A stretch of 46,506 nucleotides of DNA, from positions 1 through 46,506 of the IMG/VR virus record IMGVR_UViG_3300046817_000492; one strand, 5' to 3'. Below are positions 1 to 7,384 of the stretch, piece by piece. The stretch comes from a virus. The notes beneath the pieces were generated by a model. That model saw nothing but the letters and a program-made list of their open reading frames with translations, searched no databases and was not told the DNA's origin. The position numbers and the translations under genes were made by a program. Numbering within the stretch: the first letter of the stretch is position 1; each line of letters begins with the position of its first letter.

Positions 1-384
1 CACATGCGCCGGTAACTCCGGTATCGGTAGCAACTTCCCGTCCGGCCCATACAAGTCACCCACATCCGCAAACGCCACCGCCCGCAAATGACGAGCCCAA
101 TTCTCGGTGCTCATCGCAGCCGCCTCAGATACCTCCCGAGCACGAGCCTCGATGATCGCCGCTACCTTCGGATGACGCACCAGCTTCCACGCCGCATAGG
201 TAACACGCTTCCCCCTATATCCTGCCTGTTCCGCCGCTAGCGTCGCGTTCTGACCGTTCGTCAGATACGCCTCCGCAAACGCCCGATACCGCGCCAGCGC
301 CGCAGCAGGGCTGTTGCCACTAATCCGCTCAACCTTCTGGTGCAGAGCCTGGCGCTCCGCCGATCGTGGCGGCCGACGCCTCAT
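1..384 (-). CDS. terS: Phage terminase small subunit (3' part missing)
   Basis: This is the N-terminal 128 residues of a terminase small subunit, the DNA-recognition part of the packaging motor; the frame is open to the window edge. Residues about 30-75 hold an HTH region (AYLTNGQNATLAAEQAGYRG, then a VRHPKVAAIIEAR helix). Near residue 105 is the VAFADVGDLYGPDGKLLPI segment typical of this family. The ATG at 384 overlaps the stop of the upstream gene (ATGA), which fixes the start. The large subunit is expected just beyond the left edge. Family assignment is by motif recognition. Confidence 0.88.
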   Translation of the reverse strand, partial: MRRRPPRSAERQALHQKVERISGNSPAAALARYRAFAEAYLTNGQNATLAAEQAGYRGKRVTYAAWKLVRHPKVAAIIEARAREVSEAAAMSTENWARHLRAVAFADVGDLYGPDGKLLPIPELPAHV

Positions 385-623
385 CGGTTGATCAGCCCGG
401 GCTGCTTCCCCAACCTCGCATCCGCCCGACGGTCAATCCCACGCTCCGTCGCTACAGACATCCGGCCAGCATTCACCGCAGCCGACGCATACGACTTCGC
501 CGCGCGCGCACGCTTCTTCGTGTCAGTCGGATAGCTGCCTCGAGCCGCACCAGGCGCGCTGCTCCGCTGCGCCTTCCCGGCCTTGGCCAACCGCTCCCGC
601 TCAGCCTTCCTCGGAGCCGCCAT
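381..623 (-). CDS. Small basic phage protein next to terS
   Basis: An 80-residue, Lys/Arg-rich protein of unknown function. Its C-terminal half (SYPTDTKKRARAAKSYAS, then NAGRMS and IDRRADARLGK) resembles short basic tails seen in many phage packaging-region proteins. The ATG at 623 follows a G-rich stretch (GGGGGTAGGG). A TTG at 686 in the same frame would add 21 residues but would overlap the preceding gene by 28 bases, so it is less likely. The stop overlaps the terS start by ATGA, so the two are probably co-translated. Confidence 0.7.
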   Translation of the reverse strand: MAAPRKAERERLAKAGKAQRSSAPGAARGSYPTDTKKRARAAKSYASAAVNAGRMSVATERGIDRRADARLGKQPGLINR

Positions 624-658
624 CCCTACCCCCGGTGCAAACTTCCCAATCCGCGGCG

Positions 659-1327
659 TCAGACATGCGGCCGCCACTCCTGCCAATTAGGCTTTCCCCT
701 GACCTGGGGCAACATCTGCTCAGCAAGCACACGCAATGGACGGTGCAACCGCCGCAACGCACCCATCTCAATCTGCCGAACCCGCTCCTTGCTCACACCA
801 ATCAATTCAGAGATCTGATCATACGTCAGCTCCTCGCCGCCGCCGATCCCATACCGTAACTCAATCACCCGCCGCTGCCGTGGTGCCAGCCTCGTTAACA
901 TCGCCTCATCAACCACAGCACGCCGCTCAATCTGCAATACATGCTCGTCCGGAGCCATCGTCTCCAGCGCCGCCATACGCTGCTCTATCTCAGCCTCAGC
1001 CATCTCAACGCACCGACGATTGCTCGCCATGAATGTCGTCCGCTGGCGATCCGTGAACATGTCGTCCGGGTGACAATACAACGCCTCAGCCAACCGCCAT
1101 ATCTGATCCCGGTAGCCGCCAGTGAACTTGTTGATCGGTGTTACACGCAGATTGACCAAATCCCCGATAGAATTAGCGGAAACACCGCTCTTCCGCGACA
1201 ACTCGGAAACAGAAGCCATCCCAGCACGACGCATCAAACCCAGAATCCGCGCGTTCCTTACCCGGATCTCTACCGAGTAATCGCTCAGGCCTTCCGTCTC
1301 AGCCGGTAGCGTCACCCCGCGTTCCAC
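659..1327 (-). CDS. HTH-sigma-70 region 4 fusion transcription regulator
   Basis: A 222-residue protein with two DNA-binding parts. Residues about 20-92 look like an XRE-type HTH (LMRRAGMASVSELSRKSGVS, then SIGDLVNL and RLAEALYCHPDDMF). Residues about 145-197 match sigma-70 region 4: LAPRQRRVIELRYGI, then LTYDQISELIGVS and the diagnostic KERVRQIEMGALRRL. Sigma region 2, which binds core polymerase and the -10 element, is absent. It is therefore not a complete sigma factor. A role in switching polymerase to packaging or late genes is inferred from its place just upstream of terS. The start is GTG at 1327 and overlaps the preceding gene by 16 bases. Confidence 0.85.
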   Translation of the reverse strand: MERGVTLPAETEGLSDYSVEIRVRNARILGLMRRAGMASVSELSRKSGVSANSIGDLVNLRVTPINKFTGGYRDQIWRLAEALYCHPDDMFTDRQRTTFMASNRRCVEMAEAEIEQRMAALETMAPDEHVLQIERRAVVDEAMLTRLAPRQRRVIELRYGIGGGEELTYDQISELIGVSKERVRQIEMGALRRLHRPLRVLAEQMLPQVRGKPNWQEWRPHV

Positions 1328-1509
1328 CCAGGCTTCCGCGCCGACCTCCAGCCACCGCCACCCTTCGGCTTCGCTACCGCCGGCAGCTTCCCGCCCTTGT
1401 CCGAAGCCTCAAACTCCTTCCCAACCTTGGCCGGGATCCCCAACGTAGACTTGCCAGCAGCCGCCGCTGCCATGGCACCACGCTGTGCCTGCGATACAGG
1501 GGGGGCCAT
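1312..1509 (-). CDS. Small Gly/Lys-rich phage protein
   Basis: A 65-residue protein beginning MAPPVSQAQRGAMAAAAAGK, with STLGIPAKVGKEF and a glycine-rich basic tail. Short proteins of this type (VSKAQ...AAAAGKSTLGIP) are common near portal and terminase genes in tailed phages, but no function is established. It starts one base after the stop of the acidic 158-residue gene and overlaps the sigma-like gene by 16 bases, so it belongs to the same leftward packaging-proximal transcript. Confidence 0.75.
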   Translation of the reverse strand: MAPPVSQAQRGAMAAAAAGKSTLGIPAKVGKEFEASDKGGKLPAVAKPKGGGGWRSARKPGWNAG

Positions 1510-1510
1510 C

Positions 1511-1987
1511 TTACGCCGCCAACCCAGGAGGATGCTTCATGCGCGTCGGACCAGCCGCAGGCGCCGGTGCCGCGCCCCCCGCAAACCCAGCCGCAAACTG
1601 GTCCTCACTGCTCCCCGGAGCACCAGCCGAATTCTCCGACTCCTGCAGGATGTCCATGGCAGCCTTAAGAGCCGCGCCCACGCTGTCCGCGTGCTGACCC
1701 GCCTCTGCACCACCGCCAGACGCCATACCCGCCCCAGCGCCCGCCCCAGCCTCGCCATTGCCCTCTGCACCCTCGTCCTCAGCGCCGCCCTCATCCTCCT
1801 CCGGCTCGTCACCGGCATACACCAGATACCCACCGGCAGGATCCCGAGCGATCGTCACCAGGACATCGCTCTCCTCGGACTCACCGGTGTCGGGAGCGGT
1901 ATCATCCCCCATGTCGGTCATGTCGGGGCCGGTATCGGCCGCAGCCGTGGGATCGGCTGCCGCTGCTGCCATCGGGGGCTGGGCCAT
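1511..1987 (-). CDS. Acidic low-complexity phage protein
   Basis: A 158-residue protein, strongly acidic and rich in Ala, Gly, Glu and Asp (EPEEDEGGAEDEGAEGNG), with a central core LVTIARDPAGGYLVYAGDE that looks like a short beta hairpin. Function unknown. It is the first gene after the leftward promoter at 2132-2160, with a plausible ribosome site (GGAGATCCTA) before ATG 1987. Position beside terminase genes suggests a head or packaging role; this is inference only. Confidence 0.7.
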   Translation of the reverse strand: MAQPPMAAAAADPTAAADTGPDMTDMGDDTAPDTGESEESDVLVTIARDPAGGYLVYAGDEPEEDEGGAEDEGAEGNGEAGAGAGAGMASGGGAEAGQHADSVGAALKAAMDILQESENSAGAPGSSEDQFAAGFAGGAAPAPAAGPTRMKHPPGLAA

Positions 1988-2017
1988 TAGGATCTCCGTG
2001 ATGCTGGTGAAGGATTC

Positions 2018-2065
2018 ATCCCGATCGCCCGGCGTCCCTGAGTGTCTGCCACAGGCAATCGGGAT
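2018..2065. other. Inverted repeat in the leader of the acidic-protein operon
   Basis: Arms 2018-2029 and 2054-2065 are complementary at 11 of 12 positions, around a 24-base loop. It lies in the roughly 140-base untranslated leader between the promoter at 2132-2160 and the start at 1987. There is no T-run, so it looks like a leader structure or operator rather than a terminator. Confidence 0.45.
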
Positions 2066-2131
2066 GTTCAGCCCGCCTTGCGGTTACATCCGACCGGGGC
2101 TGCGCTGACGCAATTACGGAACAATAGCAAC

Positions 2132-2160
2132 TTTGTATCACCCGCTGGGACAGCCGTCAA
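2132..2160 (-). promoter_or_regulatory. Leftward promoter for the packaging-proximal operon
   Basis: On the minus strand TTGACG (2155-2160) is followed after 17 bases by TACAAA (2132-2137), four of six matches to a -10. It overlaps the stop of the 104-residue gene and precedes a 144-base leader and the gene starting at 1987. Confidence 0.55.
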
Positions 2161-2471
2161 CAACCATCTCGCGCGCTCCCCCAATCAGCGCGGTGCTTCG
2201 TCCACTGTAACCCAGCCCGATCGCCCTCGCTGATGCTGCGACCCGCCATGGCATAGATGGACCGCCCTCTCATGCTGGGCGTGCCGTTCTGCGTAAGGGC
2301 CATCCATGGCTGGTCAGGCACTCCGGCGTCTCGGAGTAGCCGACAGAGCTTGCACACGGCTGAAGAGCGGGATTGTGCGCTGTAGGCGTGGCCATCGACT
2401 GTGGCGGATGCCGTATCCCAGGGCGCGGACGTGCCGCGCGCCGGGACAGTGCCGAGCTGGATGGTAATCAC
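2157..2471 (-). CDS. Hypothetical phage protein
   Basis: A 104-residue protein of unknown function (MITIQLGTVPARGTSAPWDT, then a central VCKLCRLLRDAGVPDQPW and C-terminal RSIYAMAGRSISEG). The start is GTG at 2471, overlapping the stop of the upstream HTH gene as GTGA, so translation is coupled. It closes a small leftward operon (3015 to 2157) before the next leftward promoter. Confidence 0.7.
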   Translation of the reverse strand: MITIQLGTVPARGTSAPWDTASATVDGHAYSAQSRSSAVCKLCRLLRDAGVPDQPWMALTQNGTPSMRGRSIYAMAGRSISEGDRAGLQWTKHRADWGSARDGC

Positions 2472-2710
2472 GGCGCAGCCATGGCAGACCGCGGCGGCCT
2501 GCCCGGAGGCCGCTTGACCAACGGCGGCGGCGGATCACTCCGCATCCTCTCCGCGTGCCGCTCCAGCCACGGATCGAGCCACGCAGGCGGATCGTAGCCG
2601 GCGCGGAACCAGCGGCGGACAGTGCTCTCGTCGTAGCCGATCAGCCGGGCAAAGCCGCGCTGCGTCCACCCGAGGACATCGAGGCAGGCGCGGCGCGCGG
2701 TGGGGGTCAT
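2468..2710 (-). CDS. Small HTH DNA-binding protein
   Basis: An 80-residue protein with an N-terminal HTH (ARRACLDVLGWTQRGFARLI then DESTVRRWFRAG) of the XRE or phage Cro-like type. The WTQRGFARLIG helix pair and VRRWF recognition helix are clear. The tail is Pro/Arg-rich (PPPPLVKRPPGRPPRS). ATG 2710 overlaps the stop of the Rmf-like gene (ATGA). It probably regulates transcription; its target is unknown. Confidence 0.8.
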   Translation of the reverse strand: MTPTARRACLDVLGWTQRGFARLIGYDESTVRRWFRAGYDPPAWLDPWLERHAERMRSDPPPPLVKRPPGRPPRSAMAAP

Positions 2711-2862
2711 GACTGATACGGCTCCAGGGCACGCAGGATAGCATCGCTTTCCTGCCATCCCTCACGCCAGTTACGATGCATCGGCGTTCCTTCCGCATAG
2801 GGGTTAGCGGTGGCAGGCTGCCCGTTCCTGCGAGCCTCGCGACCTTCGGTGTATGAAGGCAT
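2707..2862 (-). CDS. Rmf/CrpP-like small protein
   Basis: A 51-residue protein. It carries EGREARRNG, ANPY, EGTPMHRNWREGW and ESDAIL in that order. This matches the repeated pattern of small Rmf/CrpP-like proteins (EGR...G...NPY..GT...W..GW). The Rmf family includes the ribosome modulation factor; phage and plasmid members are mostly uncharacterised. A good ribosome site (GGAGGG) lies seven bases before ATG 2862, and the stop overlaps the next gene (ATGA). Confidence 0.7.
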   Translation of the reverse strand: MPSYTEGREARRNGQPATANPYAEGTPMHRNWREGWQESDAILRALEPYQS

Positions 2863-2865
2863 TGG

Positions 2866-3015
2866 TCAACCCTCCGCCACGATGCGACAAGGCAGACCAT
2901 GCACGTATTCCAATTCCTGCTGCGCGCCCGTAACGCCGTCAGCCAACAGAAACTGCGTGACGATAAGCTCGCCGCCGTTCCACACTTCGATGAAGTAGCG
3001 AGTTGTCTGTATCAT
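2866..3015 (-). CDS. Small hypothetical protein, first gene of operon
   Basis: A 49-residue protein (MIQTTRYFIEVWNGGELIVT, later QELEYVHGLPCRIV) of unknown function. The pattern suggests a compact alpha-beta fold. ATG 3015 is preceded by GAGGGATTACCCCG, and it is the first gene after the promoter at 3063-3091. The stop lies three bases before the start of the Rmf-like gene. Confidence 0.6.
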   Translation of the reverse strand: MIQTTRYFIEVWNGGELIVTQFLLADGVTGAQQELEYVHGLPCRIVAEG

Positions 3016-3062
3016 CGGGGTAATCCCTCATTCCGCCGGGGCCATTCCCTCGGCACGCCCAC

Positions 3063-3091
3063 CTTATGCCGCATCCAGCGGGCATTGTCAA
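3063..3091 (-). promoter_or_regulatory. Leftward promoter for the 3015-2157 operon
   Basis: Minus-strand TTGACA (3086-3091), a 17-base spacer, and CATAAG (3063-3068) with AAGGTG running on from it. The -35 is perfect; the -10 matches at four of six positions. It lies 48 bases upstream of ATG 3015 in an otherwise empty 200-base gap. Confidence 0.6.
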
Positions 3092-3216
3092 CAGCTATTT
3101 TAGGGGTGCAGCACAAAAAGGAAAATGGGACAGAAGGTGGGACGGCACCAGCCATTCCGTAACAATGGCTGATTTTTGCGGATATTAGGCGGAGGGCCCC
3201 TCCGCCATATTGCCCG

Positions 3217-3756
3217 TCACGGCAACGCCAGCACCACCGACCGGCCAGGCCGACCATCATCGAGCTGCTCGTAAACCCTCGACAGCATTGTCAGCAACGT
3301 CACCATACTTCCCTTCATCTCGCGGCGATCGACCAGCGCCAGCGCCGCCATCGCGACGAACGACATATCGTAGACCAGGAACGACACCAGCCACCCGGTT
3401 AGCACAGGGCCTAGCGCGTCGGCAACCTGCCGGTGGCGGCTGACAGCTGCCACACGTGCCAGGGCCACGTCGTGCGCATCGGCCCGGCCGGAGCGAACGG
3501 CAGCAACGCGCAGGCGCACGCCCTCGATGCCAACGAGGTAGTCTGCCGTGAAGCGCACTGCGGCCTGTTCCTCTGCATTGCCCACGGCGTTGGCCCTACG
3601 GAGCGCCTCAAGACCGCTGGAGACGCGTGCCGGTATGTGCGGTGCGGTTGATGGCTCGACCTCCTGACCGTGCTGCCAGCGCTGCGGTGGGGCTGTATCG
3701 CGTAGCGCTGCGATCGGTGGACGTGCGCGACGTTTCCGAGCCGTGGCTGTCTGCAT
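3217..3756 (-). CDS. DUF6456-like phage regulator-type protein
   Basis: A 179-residue protein with a basic N-terminus (TARKRRARPPIAALR) and a mainly helical body. The order LEALRRANAVGNAEEQAAVRF, then VADALGPVLTGWLVSFLVYD, then LVDRREMKGSMVTLLTMLSRVYEQL recalls the alphaproteobacterial DUF6456 fold (RRAG.....A..RF, then ALGPEL...LLDVCC, then ...ARSAKLVL..AL..L). The match is by pattern only. It is the sole gene between two TTGAC promoters and has direct repeats immediately upstream, so it is probably tightly regulated. Confidence 0.6.
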   Translation of the reverse strand: MQTATARKRRARPPIAALRDTAPPQRWQHGQEVEPSTAPHIPARVSSGLEALRRANAVGNAEEQAAVRFTADYLVGIEGVRLRVAAVRSGRADAHDVALARVAAVSRHRQVADALGPVLTGWLVSFLVYDMSFVAMAALALVDRREMKGSMVTLLTMLSRVYEQLDDGRPGRSVVLALP

Positions 3757-3765
3757 GGCCGGGGA

Positions 3766-3794
3766 CCTTGCGCTGGTTTGGTTGAGGCGGTCAA
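3766..3794 (-). promoter_or_regulatory. Leftward promoter with weak -10
   Basis: Minus-strand TTGACC (3789-3794), 17 bases, then GCAAGG (3766-3771), which is a poor -10. Two direct repeats abut the -35 on its upstream side, as expected for an activator-dependent promoter. It would drive the gene starting at 3756. Confidence 0.4.
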
Positions 3795-3836
3795 GAGTAT
3801 CCTGTTACCACACAATGAGTACCCTGTTACCACACT
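3795..3836. repeat. Two 20-bp direct repeats beside a promoter
   Basis: GAGTATCCTGTTACCACACA (3795-3814) and GAGTACCCTGTTACCACACT (3817-3836) match at 18 of 20 bases with a 22-bp period, about two helical turns. They sit directly upstream of the leftward -35 at 3789-3794. They probably bind a regulator on one face of the helix. Confidence 0.7.
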
Positions 3837-3874
3837 CAGTCTAAAAATAAGGATTGTCCGAAATCCGGACACCG

Positions 3875-4156
3875 TTACGCATCCGGACGAAAAGAGCCAC
3901 GGGGACGGGTTGGCCGGGGTTTTCCGAAAGTTCCGTTATGCGCGTGTACGCGCGCGCGTATAGGGAGTTCCGGCAAGGGACGGCCCTGCATTGCCCCTGT
4001 CTTTCCGGAGCAGCGTTGTTTCCAGTTTCTTTCCTGTGGGTTTTCAGCGGGTTGCGGGCAATTTCTTAACCTTTCGTCATAGATTCTTAGTGCTGTTTCC
4101 GTGCCTTTGACTAGGCCCTTTATATACGCTCCTGCAATGTATCTTCTCACATTCAT
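3875..4156 (-). CDS. Doubtful basic protein downstream of the SF3 helicase
   Basis: A possible 93-residue frame (MNVRRYIAGAYIKGLVKGTE at the start) beginning nine bases after the helicase stop. It has no convincing ribosome site, is richer in A and T at its start than its neighbours, and runs through an alternating purine-pyrimidine tract at its end. If real it is the last gene of the replication operon; if not, 3837-4164 is non-coding and holds only that tract. Confidence 0.3.
   Translation of the reverse strand: MNVRRYIAGAYIKGLVKGTETALRIYDERLRNCPQPAENPQERNWKQRCSGKTGAMQGRPLPELPIRARVHAHNGTFGKPRPTRPRGSFRPDA
3937..3962. other. 26-bp alternating pyrimidine-purine tract
   Basis: Every base from 3937 to 3962 alternates pyrimidine and purine, mostly CG steps, and includes the 14-bp palindrome TACGCGCGCGCGTA (3947-3960). 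Such tracts favour Z-DNA or cruciform structure. Confidence 0.7.
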
Positions 4157-4164
4157 TAGCTTTT

Positions 4165-5577
4165 TCAGTAAGTTTCTCTCTGTTTATCAGCTTTCAGTCC
4201 AATTCCCCGCACGACTCGCCCCCCGTCTGTCTTCATTCTCCTTACACCTTGCATTCTGTCCATTAATTCCGCAAAATCCATTGCGTTCATAGCCTCTTCC
4301 CCGCTGGCTTTTGCCCAAGCATTGAAGTCTGCGAGGAGTATTGAGGGTGCGAGCTGGAGGTGCGGGTCTAGGATGCATCTCTCGTCTATCCAGTTACGGA
4401 AACCGTCCTGTGTCTCAAAATACGATCCTGTTGCGGCTGCTACGGCTGGGCAGATCCCGAGGCCATTTGCCTTCCAGGCCCGGCACCCGTCGATCATCCA
4501 GCGGAGTATGGCGGGATATTCGGAGGCCATTTTTTCTTTGAGGTCGAGGTCAGGAGTATCGACTACGTGGCTGAATGGGATGACGCGAAGCCTGCGTTCC
4601 ATGGCTGCCGATCGGCCTTTGAGGCGAGGGGCGTGATTGCCAACGAGCACAATTTTGAATTGCGGGCGGAATGTGAATGGCTCGCCGTAGGGATGGCGGC
4701 CCGAGATGGGGGTTTCGTTTCCCGTCAGTTCTTTGATGGCCGACTCGGCCCAGGTGGTCTGGGCTTCGGTTTCGCTAGCGGTCACGAGCCGGACGCCATC
4801 CATTTTCGCCCGGTAATATTCGAGGTTGATGCGGCTCGAGGCAGTGAATACCTCGATCGGAACCGCTACCGCGTAATCACCGAGGATGCGGCTGATGGTG
4901 GAGAGCACAACGCCTTTGCCGGCACCGCCTGGGCCGTAAACAAACGTCAGGATCTCTTCGTTGACCGCGCCGGTCAGGAGATAACCGCAGAGCCGTTGGA
5001 TGAATCCTTGCAGAGCCTCGTCGCCTTGCGTAGCCTCAGTTAGGAATGCTGACCAGATTGGCGCTGGAGTGCCGGGCGGGGCGGGAACGACGGCAGTCTG
5101 CCGGCGGATGTAGGTCTGCTGAATGGCAGGGCCGTGAATGCCCGTCCGGAGATCGACGGTCCCCTCCGGCGTGCCGAGTAGCCACGGCTGGGCGTCCCAT
5201 TGGTCGGTCGTGGCGGCATGGGTGCGATCCGCGCGGGCGAGGAACTCAACCGCCTTGACGGCGCGGGCGCTCCCTACCGCCTTGGCCGCAATCGGCGATA
5301 TGATCCGCGCCGCCTCGGTGCGGCACAACTCGCGAGCGAATGACAGCACCAGATGGGTAGCATCGAATTCCCACCGCTGCCCGTTCCAATGCAGCCATTT
5401 GTCCCAGAGTTTGACGTAACGCAGCTTGTCACCGTGCCGGGCAGTGAATTTAAGCGCCAACGCTTCGTCGGCGGTTTCCGGCAATCCTCCCTGCCTGGCA
5501 TTGGGGTGCTGGATCACTTGGGCGCCCGGATGCTCGAGCGGGTCGTATTCCGGAGGCTCGTCCAAAAGCTCGCTCAT
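4165..5577 (-). CDS. D5/P4-type SF3 replicative helicase
   Basis: A 470-residue phage or plasmid DNA helicase of the poxvirus D5/P4 primase C-terminal type. The D5 N-terminal region spans about 45-200 (YVKLWDKWLHWNGQRWEFD, then GTPEGTVDLRTG). Walker A is YGPGGAGKG (about 214-222), a likely Walker B region is MDGVRLVTASETE, and the sensor-like strand is KIVLVGNHAPRL. There is no Toprim or archaeo-eukaryotic primase domain at the N-terminus, so it is probably a helicase only, acting at the phage origin. ATG 5577 overlaps the nuclease stop (ATGA). The upstream two genes are its likely partners in replication. Confidence 0.92.
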   Translation of the reverse strand: MSELLDEPPEYDPLEHPGAQVIQHPNARQGGLPETADEALALKFTARHGDKLRYVKLWDKWLHWNGQRWEFDATHLVLSFARELCRTEAARIISPIAAKAVGSARAVKAVEFLARADRTHAATTDQWDAQPWLLGTPEGTVDLRTGIHGPAIQQTYIRRQTAVVPAPPGTPAPIWSAFLTEATQGDEALQGFIQRLCGYLLTGAVNEEILTFVYGPGGAGKGVVLSTISRILGDYAVAVPIEVFTASSRINLEYYRAKMDGVRLVTASETEAQTTWAESAIKELTGNETPISGRHPYGEPFTFRPQFKIVLVGNHAPRLKGRSAAMERRLRVIPFSHVVDTPDLDLKEKMASEYPAILRWMIDGCRAWKANGLGICPAVAAATGSYFETQDGFRNWIDERCILDPHLQLAPSILLADFNAWAKASGEEAMNAMDFAELMDRMQGVRRMKTDGGRVVRGIGLKADKQRETY

Positions 5578-5885
5578 GACAGCCGCTCCAGGGCTGAGAG
5601 TGCATCGGCAGGCGAGCGCGCGAGGATATACACGCCCCCAGCGGCCTCCCAGGCGTCGCGGAAGCGCCTTTGCGATTGACGCAACGCACCACGCGGTGTC
5701 TTGCACTCGATCGCCACCGCGCGCCCATGATAGGTTCCCATAATATCCCCCGATCCAATGAGGCCGAATGTCACCCATCGCCCGCGCGCGTCGCGCAGCT
5801 TGCCAGTGTTGTTGCGGTACATCAACGAGCCAGGCAGGTTGCAGACCGCCAGCAGAACCGCATTGACAACTGCGGATTCGCTCAT
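5574..5885 (-). CDS. VRR-NUC domain nuclease
   Basis: A 103-residue stand-alone VRR-NUC protein (PD-(D/E)xK fold). Visible motifs are SGDIMG (catalytic Asp), AIECKTPRG (the ExK motif) and LRQSQRRFRDAWEAAGGVYI, the conserved Gln helix. Stand-alone phage members act on branched DNA such as Holliday junctions. ATG 5885 overlaps the helicase stop (ATGA). A longer frame to 6047 exists but lies inside the helicase gene. It sits between two helicases, which fits replication or recombination intermediates as substrates. Confidence 0.92.
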   Translation of the reverse strand: MSESAVVNAVLLAVCNLPGSLMYRNNTGKLRDARGRWVTFGLIGSGDIMGTYHGRAVAIECKTPRGALRQSQRRFRDAWEAAGGVYILARSPADALSALERLS

Positions 5886-7345
5886 CGCCGCGACGCCAAC
5901 ACGTGCCGCACCCAGTTGGGATGGTAGCCTCGTACGCGGGCAACCATGCGCAGTTTCTCCGCCGTGTCGGCGAGCGCCACGAGAGCGCGAAACTCCGCGC
6001 GCACAGCGCGGGCAGGGTCGATGCCGGACGGGCGCAGCCATAGCCATGGATCGACGACCTCGGTGAGCGTGCCATCAACCTCCTCAGGTGCGCCGGCTGA
6101 GGCGCCTGTGGCGGCCAGGATAGGGCAGTCTTCACGGTGCCAGGGTTCAGCCGCGCCCTCAGGAGGATTGCCGCATCCCTGCTCCTCGCACGCTGCTTTC
6201 GCGGTGGCGGAGGGAAATACCTGATAGCATAACTCACACGTTTTGAGAGACGGCTCCTTCGGTTTTCGCTTTTTGCCCGTCAGCGACCATGTGCGCCCCT
6301 CATCCGGCAGGCCGTGTCGCCCAACATTTCCAACGTGATCGAGGATAACGGCGCGGCCTCCATCTGGCTTTGGTCGTAGGCATCGGCCGAGCTGTTGCAG
6401 ATAGACGGACAGCGATTGCGTGGGGCGGAGCAAGATCGCCGCCGCAACTGCTGGCACGTCCACTCCCTCGGAGATGAGCGCGCAGGACGTTAGGACGTTT
6501 AACCGCCCGTTGCCGATGCCGGTCAGGCGCGTCTGCCGCTCCGATTTGTCCATGGAGCCGTCGATCGACGCGGCGTGATAGCCGGATTCTGAGAATTGCG
6601 CGGCCACGTCCTGCGCGTGTTTTACAGTTGCGCAGAATGCGATGGCGGGGCGGCCGTCGAGATGCTCGCGATAGTGGTCAATTACGTCGCCCGTGATGGT
6701 GCGCTGGTTCATGACGACCTCGAGTTCTGCGGCGTCGTAATCACCCCCCACGGTGTGGACGCCTGTTAGAATTGGTGACGCTTTCGGGGCCAGATAGGTG
6801 AACGGCGATAGAAACCCGCCCTGGATCAATTCGTACATCGACGGACCCTGCACGAGCGCATCGAACACATCTCCGAGTCCACGCCCGTCGAGCCGCTCCG
6901 GCGTGGCGGTGACGCCGAGAACCTTTGCGTCGCTCCACGCTGCGCGTATTTTCTTCCATGTCCCAGCAACCGCATGGTGGGCTTCATCGAGCACGAGCAA
7001 AGAGGGTGGCTGCAATTTATGCAGCCTGCGGCCGACGGTCTGCGCCATCCCAACCTGTACGGGGTCGTTGGTTGCGGCGTGATGGGGGGAGATGCGCCCG
7101 TGGACGACGCCTAGACTGAATAGTGCTACGCTAATCTGGTCGCATATTTCCGCTCGATGAGCGAGTATTACAACTGTATTGTTCTTCGATGCCGCGCCGT
7201 GGACAATGTAGGAAAAGATTCGTGTCTTGCCTCCGCCTGTGGGCAGCACATAAAGCGGGGCTTTGTGCCCGGCCGCGAATGCCGCGCGCAGGGCGCCGAC
7301 GCCTTCGTGCTGGTATGGTCGGAGCGTGAATGGATCGTCGGGCAC
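5882..7345 (-). CDS. DEAD/DEAH-box SF2 helicase
   Basis: A 487-residue superfamily 2 helicase. Walker A is LPTGGGKT (34-41), DEAH is at about 120-123, motif III is VTATP, and motif VI is QQLGRCLRP. After the helicase core comes a four-Cys element (CELC...CEEQGC) and a tail ending in ARVRGYHPNWVRHVLASRR, typical of phage helicases related to RadD/SSL2. It probably remodels DNA at replication forks. The start is GTG 7345 with a strong ribosome site (AGGAGG, four bases away). It overlaps the VRR-NUC gene by four bases. Confidence 0.93.
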   Translation of the reverse strand: MPDDPFTLRPYQHEGVGALRAAFAAGHKAPLYVLPTGGGKTRIFSYIVHGAASKNNTVVILAHRAEICDQISVALFSLGVVHGRISPHHAATNDPVQVGMAQTVGRRLHKLQPPSLLVLDEAHHAVAGTWKKIRAAWSDAKVLGVTATPERLDGRGLGDVFDALVQGPSMYELIQGGFLSPFTYLAPKASPILTGVHTVGGDYDAAELEVVMNQRTITGDVIDHYREHLDGRPAIAFCATVKHAQDVAAQFSESGYHAASIDGSMDKSERQTRLTGIGNGRLNVLTSCALISEGVDVPAVAAAILLRPTQSLSVYLQQLGRCLRPKPDGGRAVILDHVGNVGRHGLPDEGRTWSLTGKKRKPKEPSLKTCELCYQVFPSATAKAACEEQGCGNPPEGAAEPWHREDCPILAATGASAGAPEEVDGTLTEVVDPWLWLRPSGIDPARAVRAEFRALVALADTAEKLRMVARVRGYHPNWVRHVLASRR

Positions 7346-7384
7346 GAATCCTCCTATGCATTGACATTGCGGAGGATTTCGCTA

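Noticed and set aside
3012-3260. Leftward 82-codon frame
   Set aside because: It contains a promoter and the start of a small coupled gene in another frame; no ribosome site or family.
5886-6237. N-terminal extensions of the VRR-NUC and SF3 helicase frames
   Set aside because: They lie within the SF2 helicase gene; internal ATGs overlapping upstream stops (ATGA) are clearly the starts.
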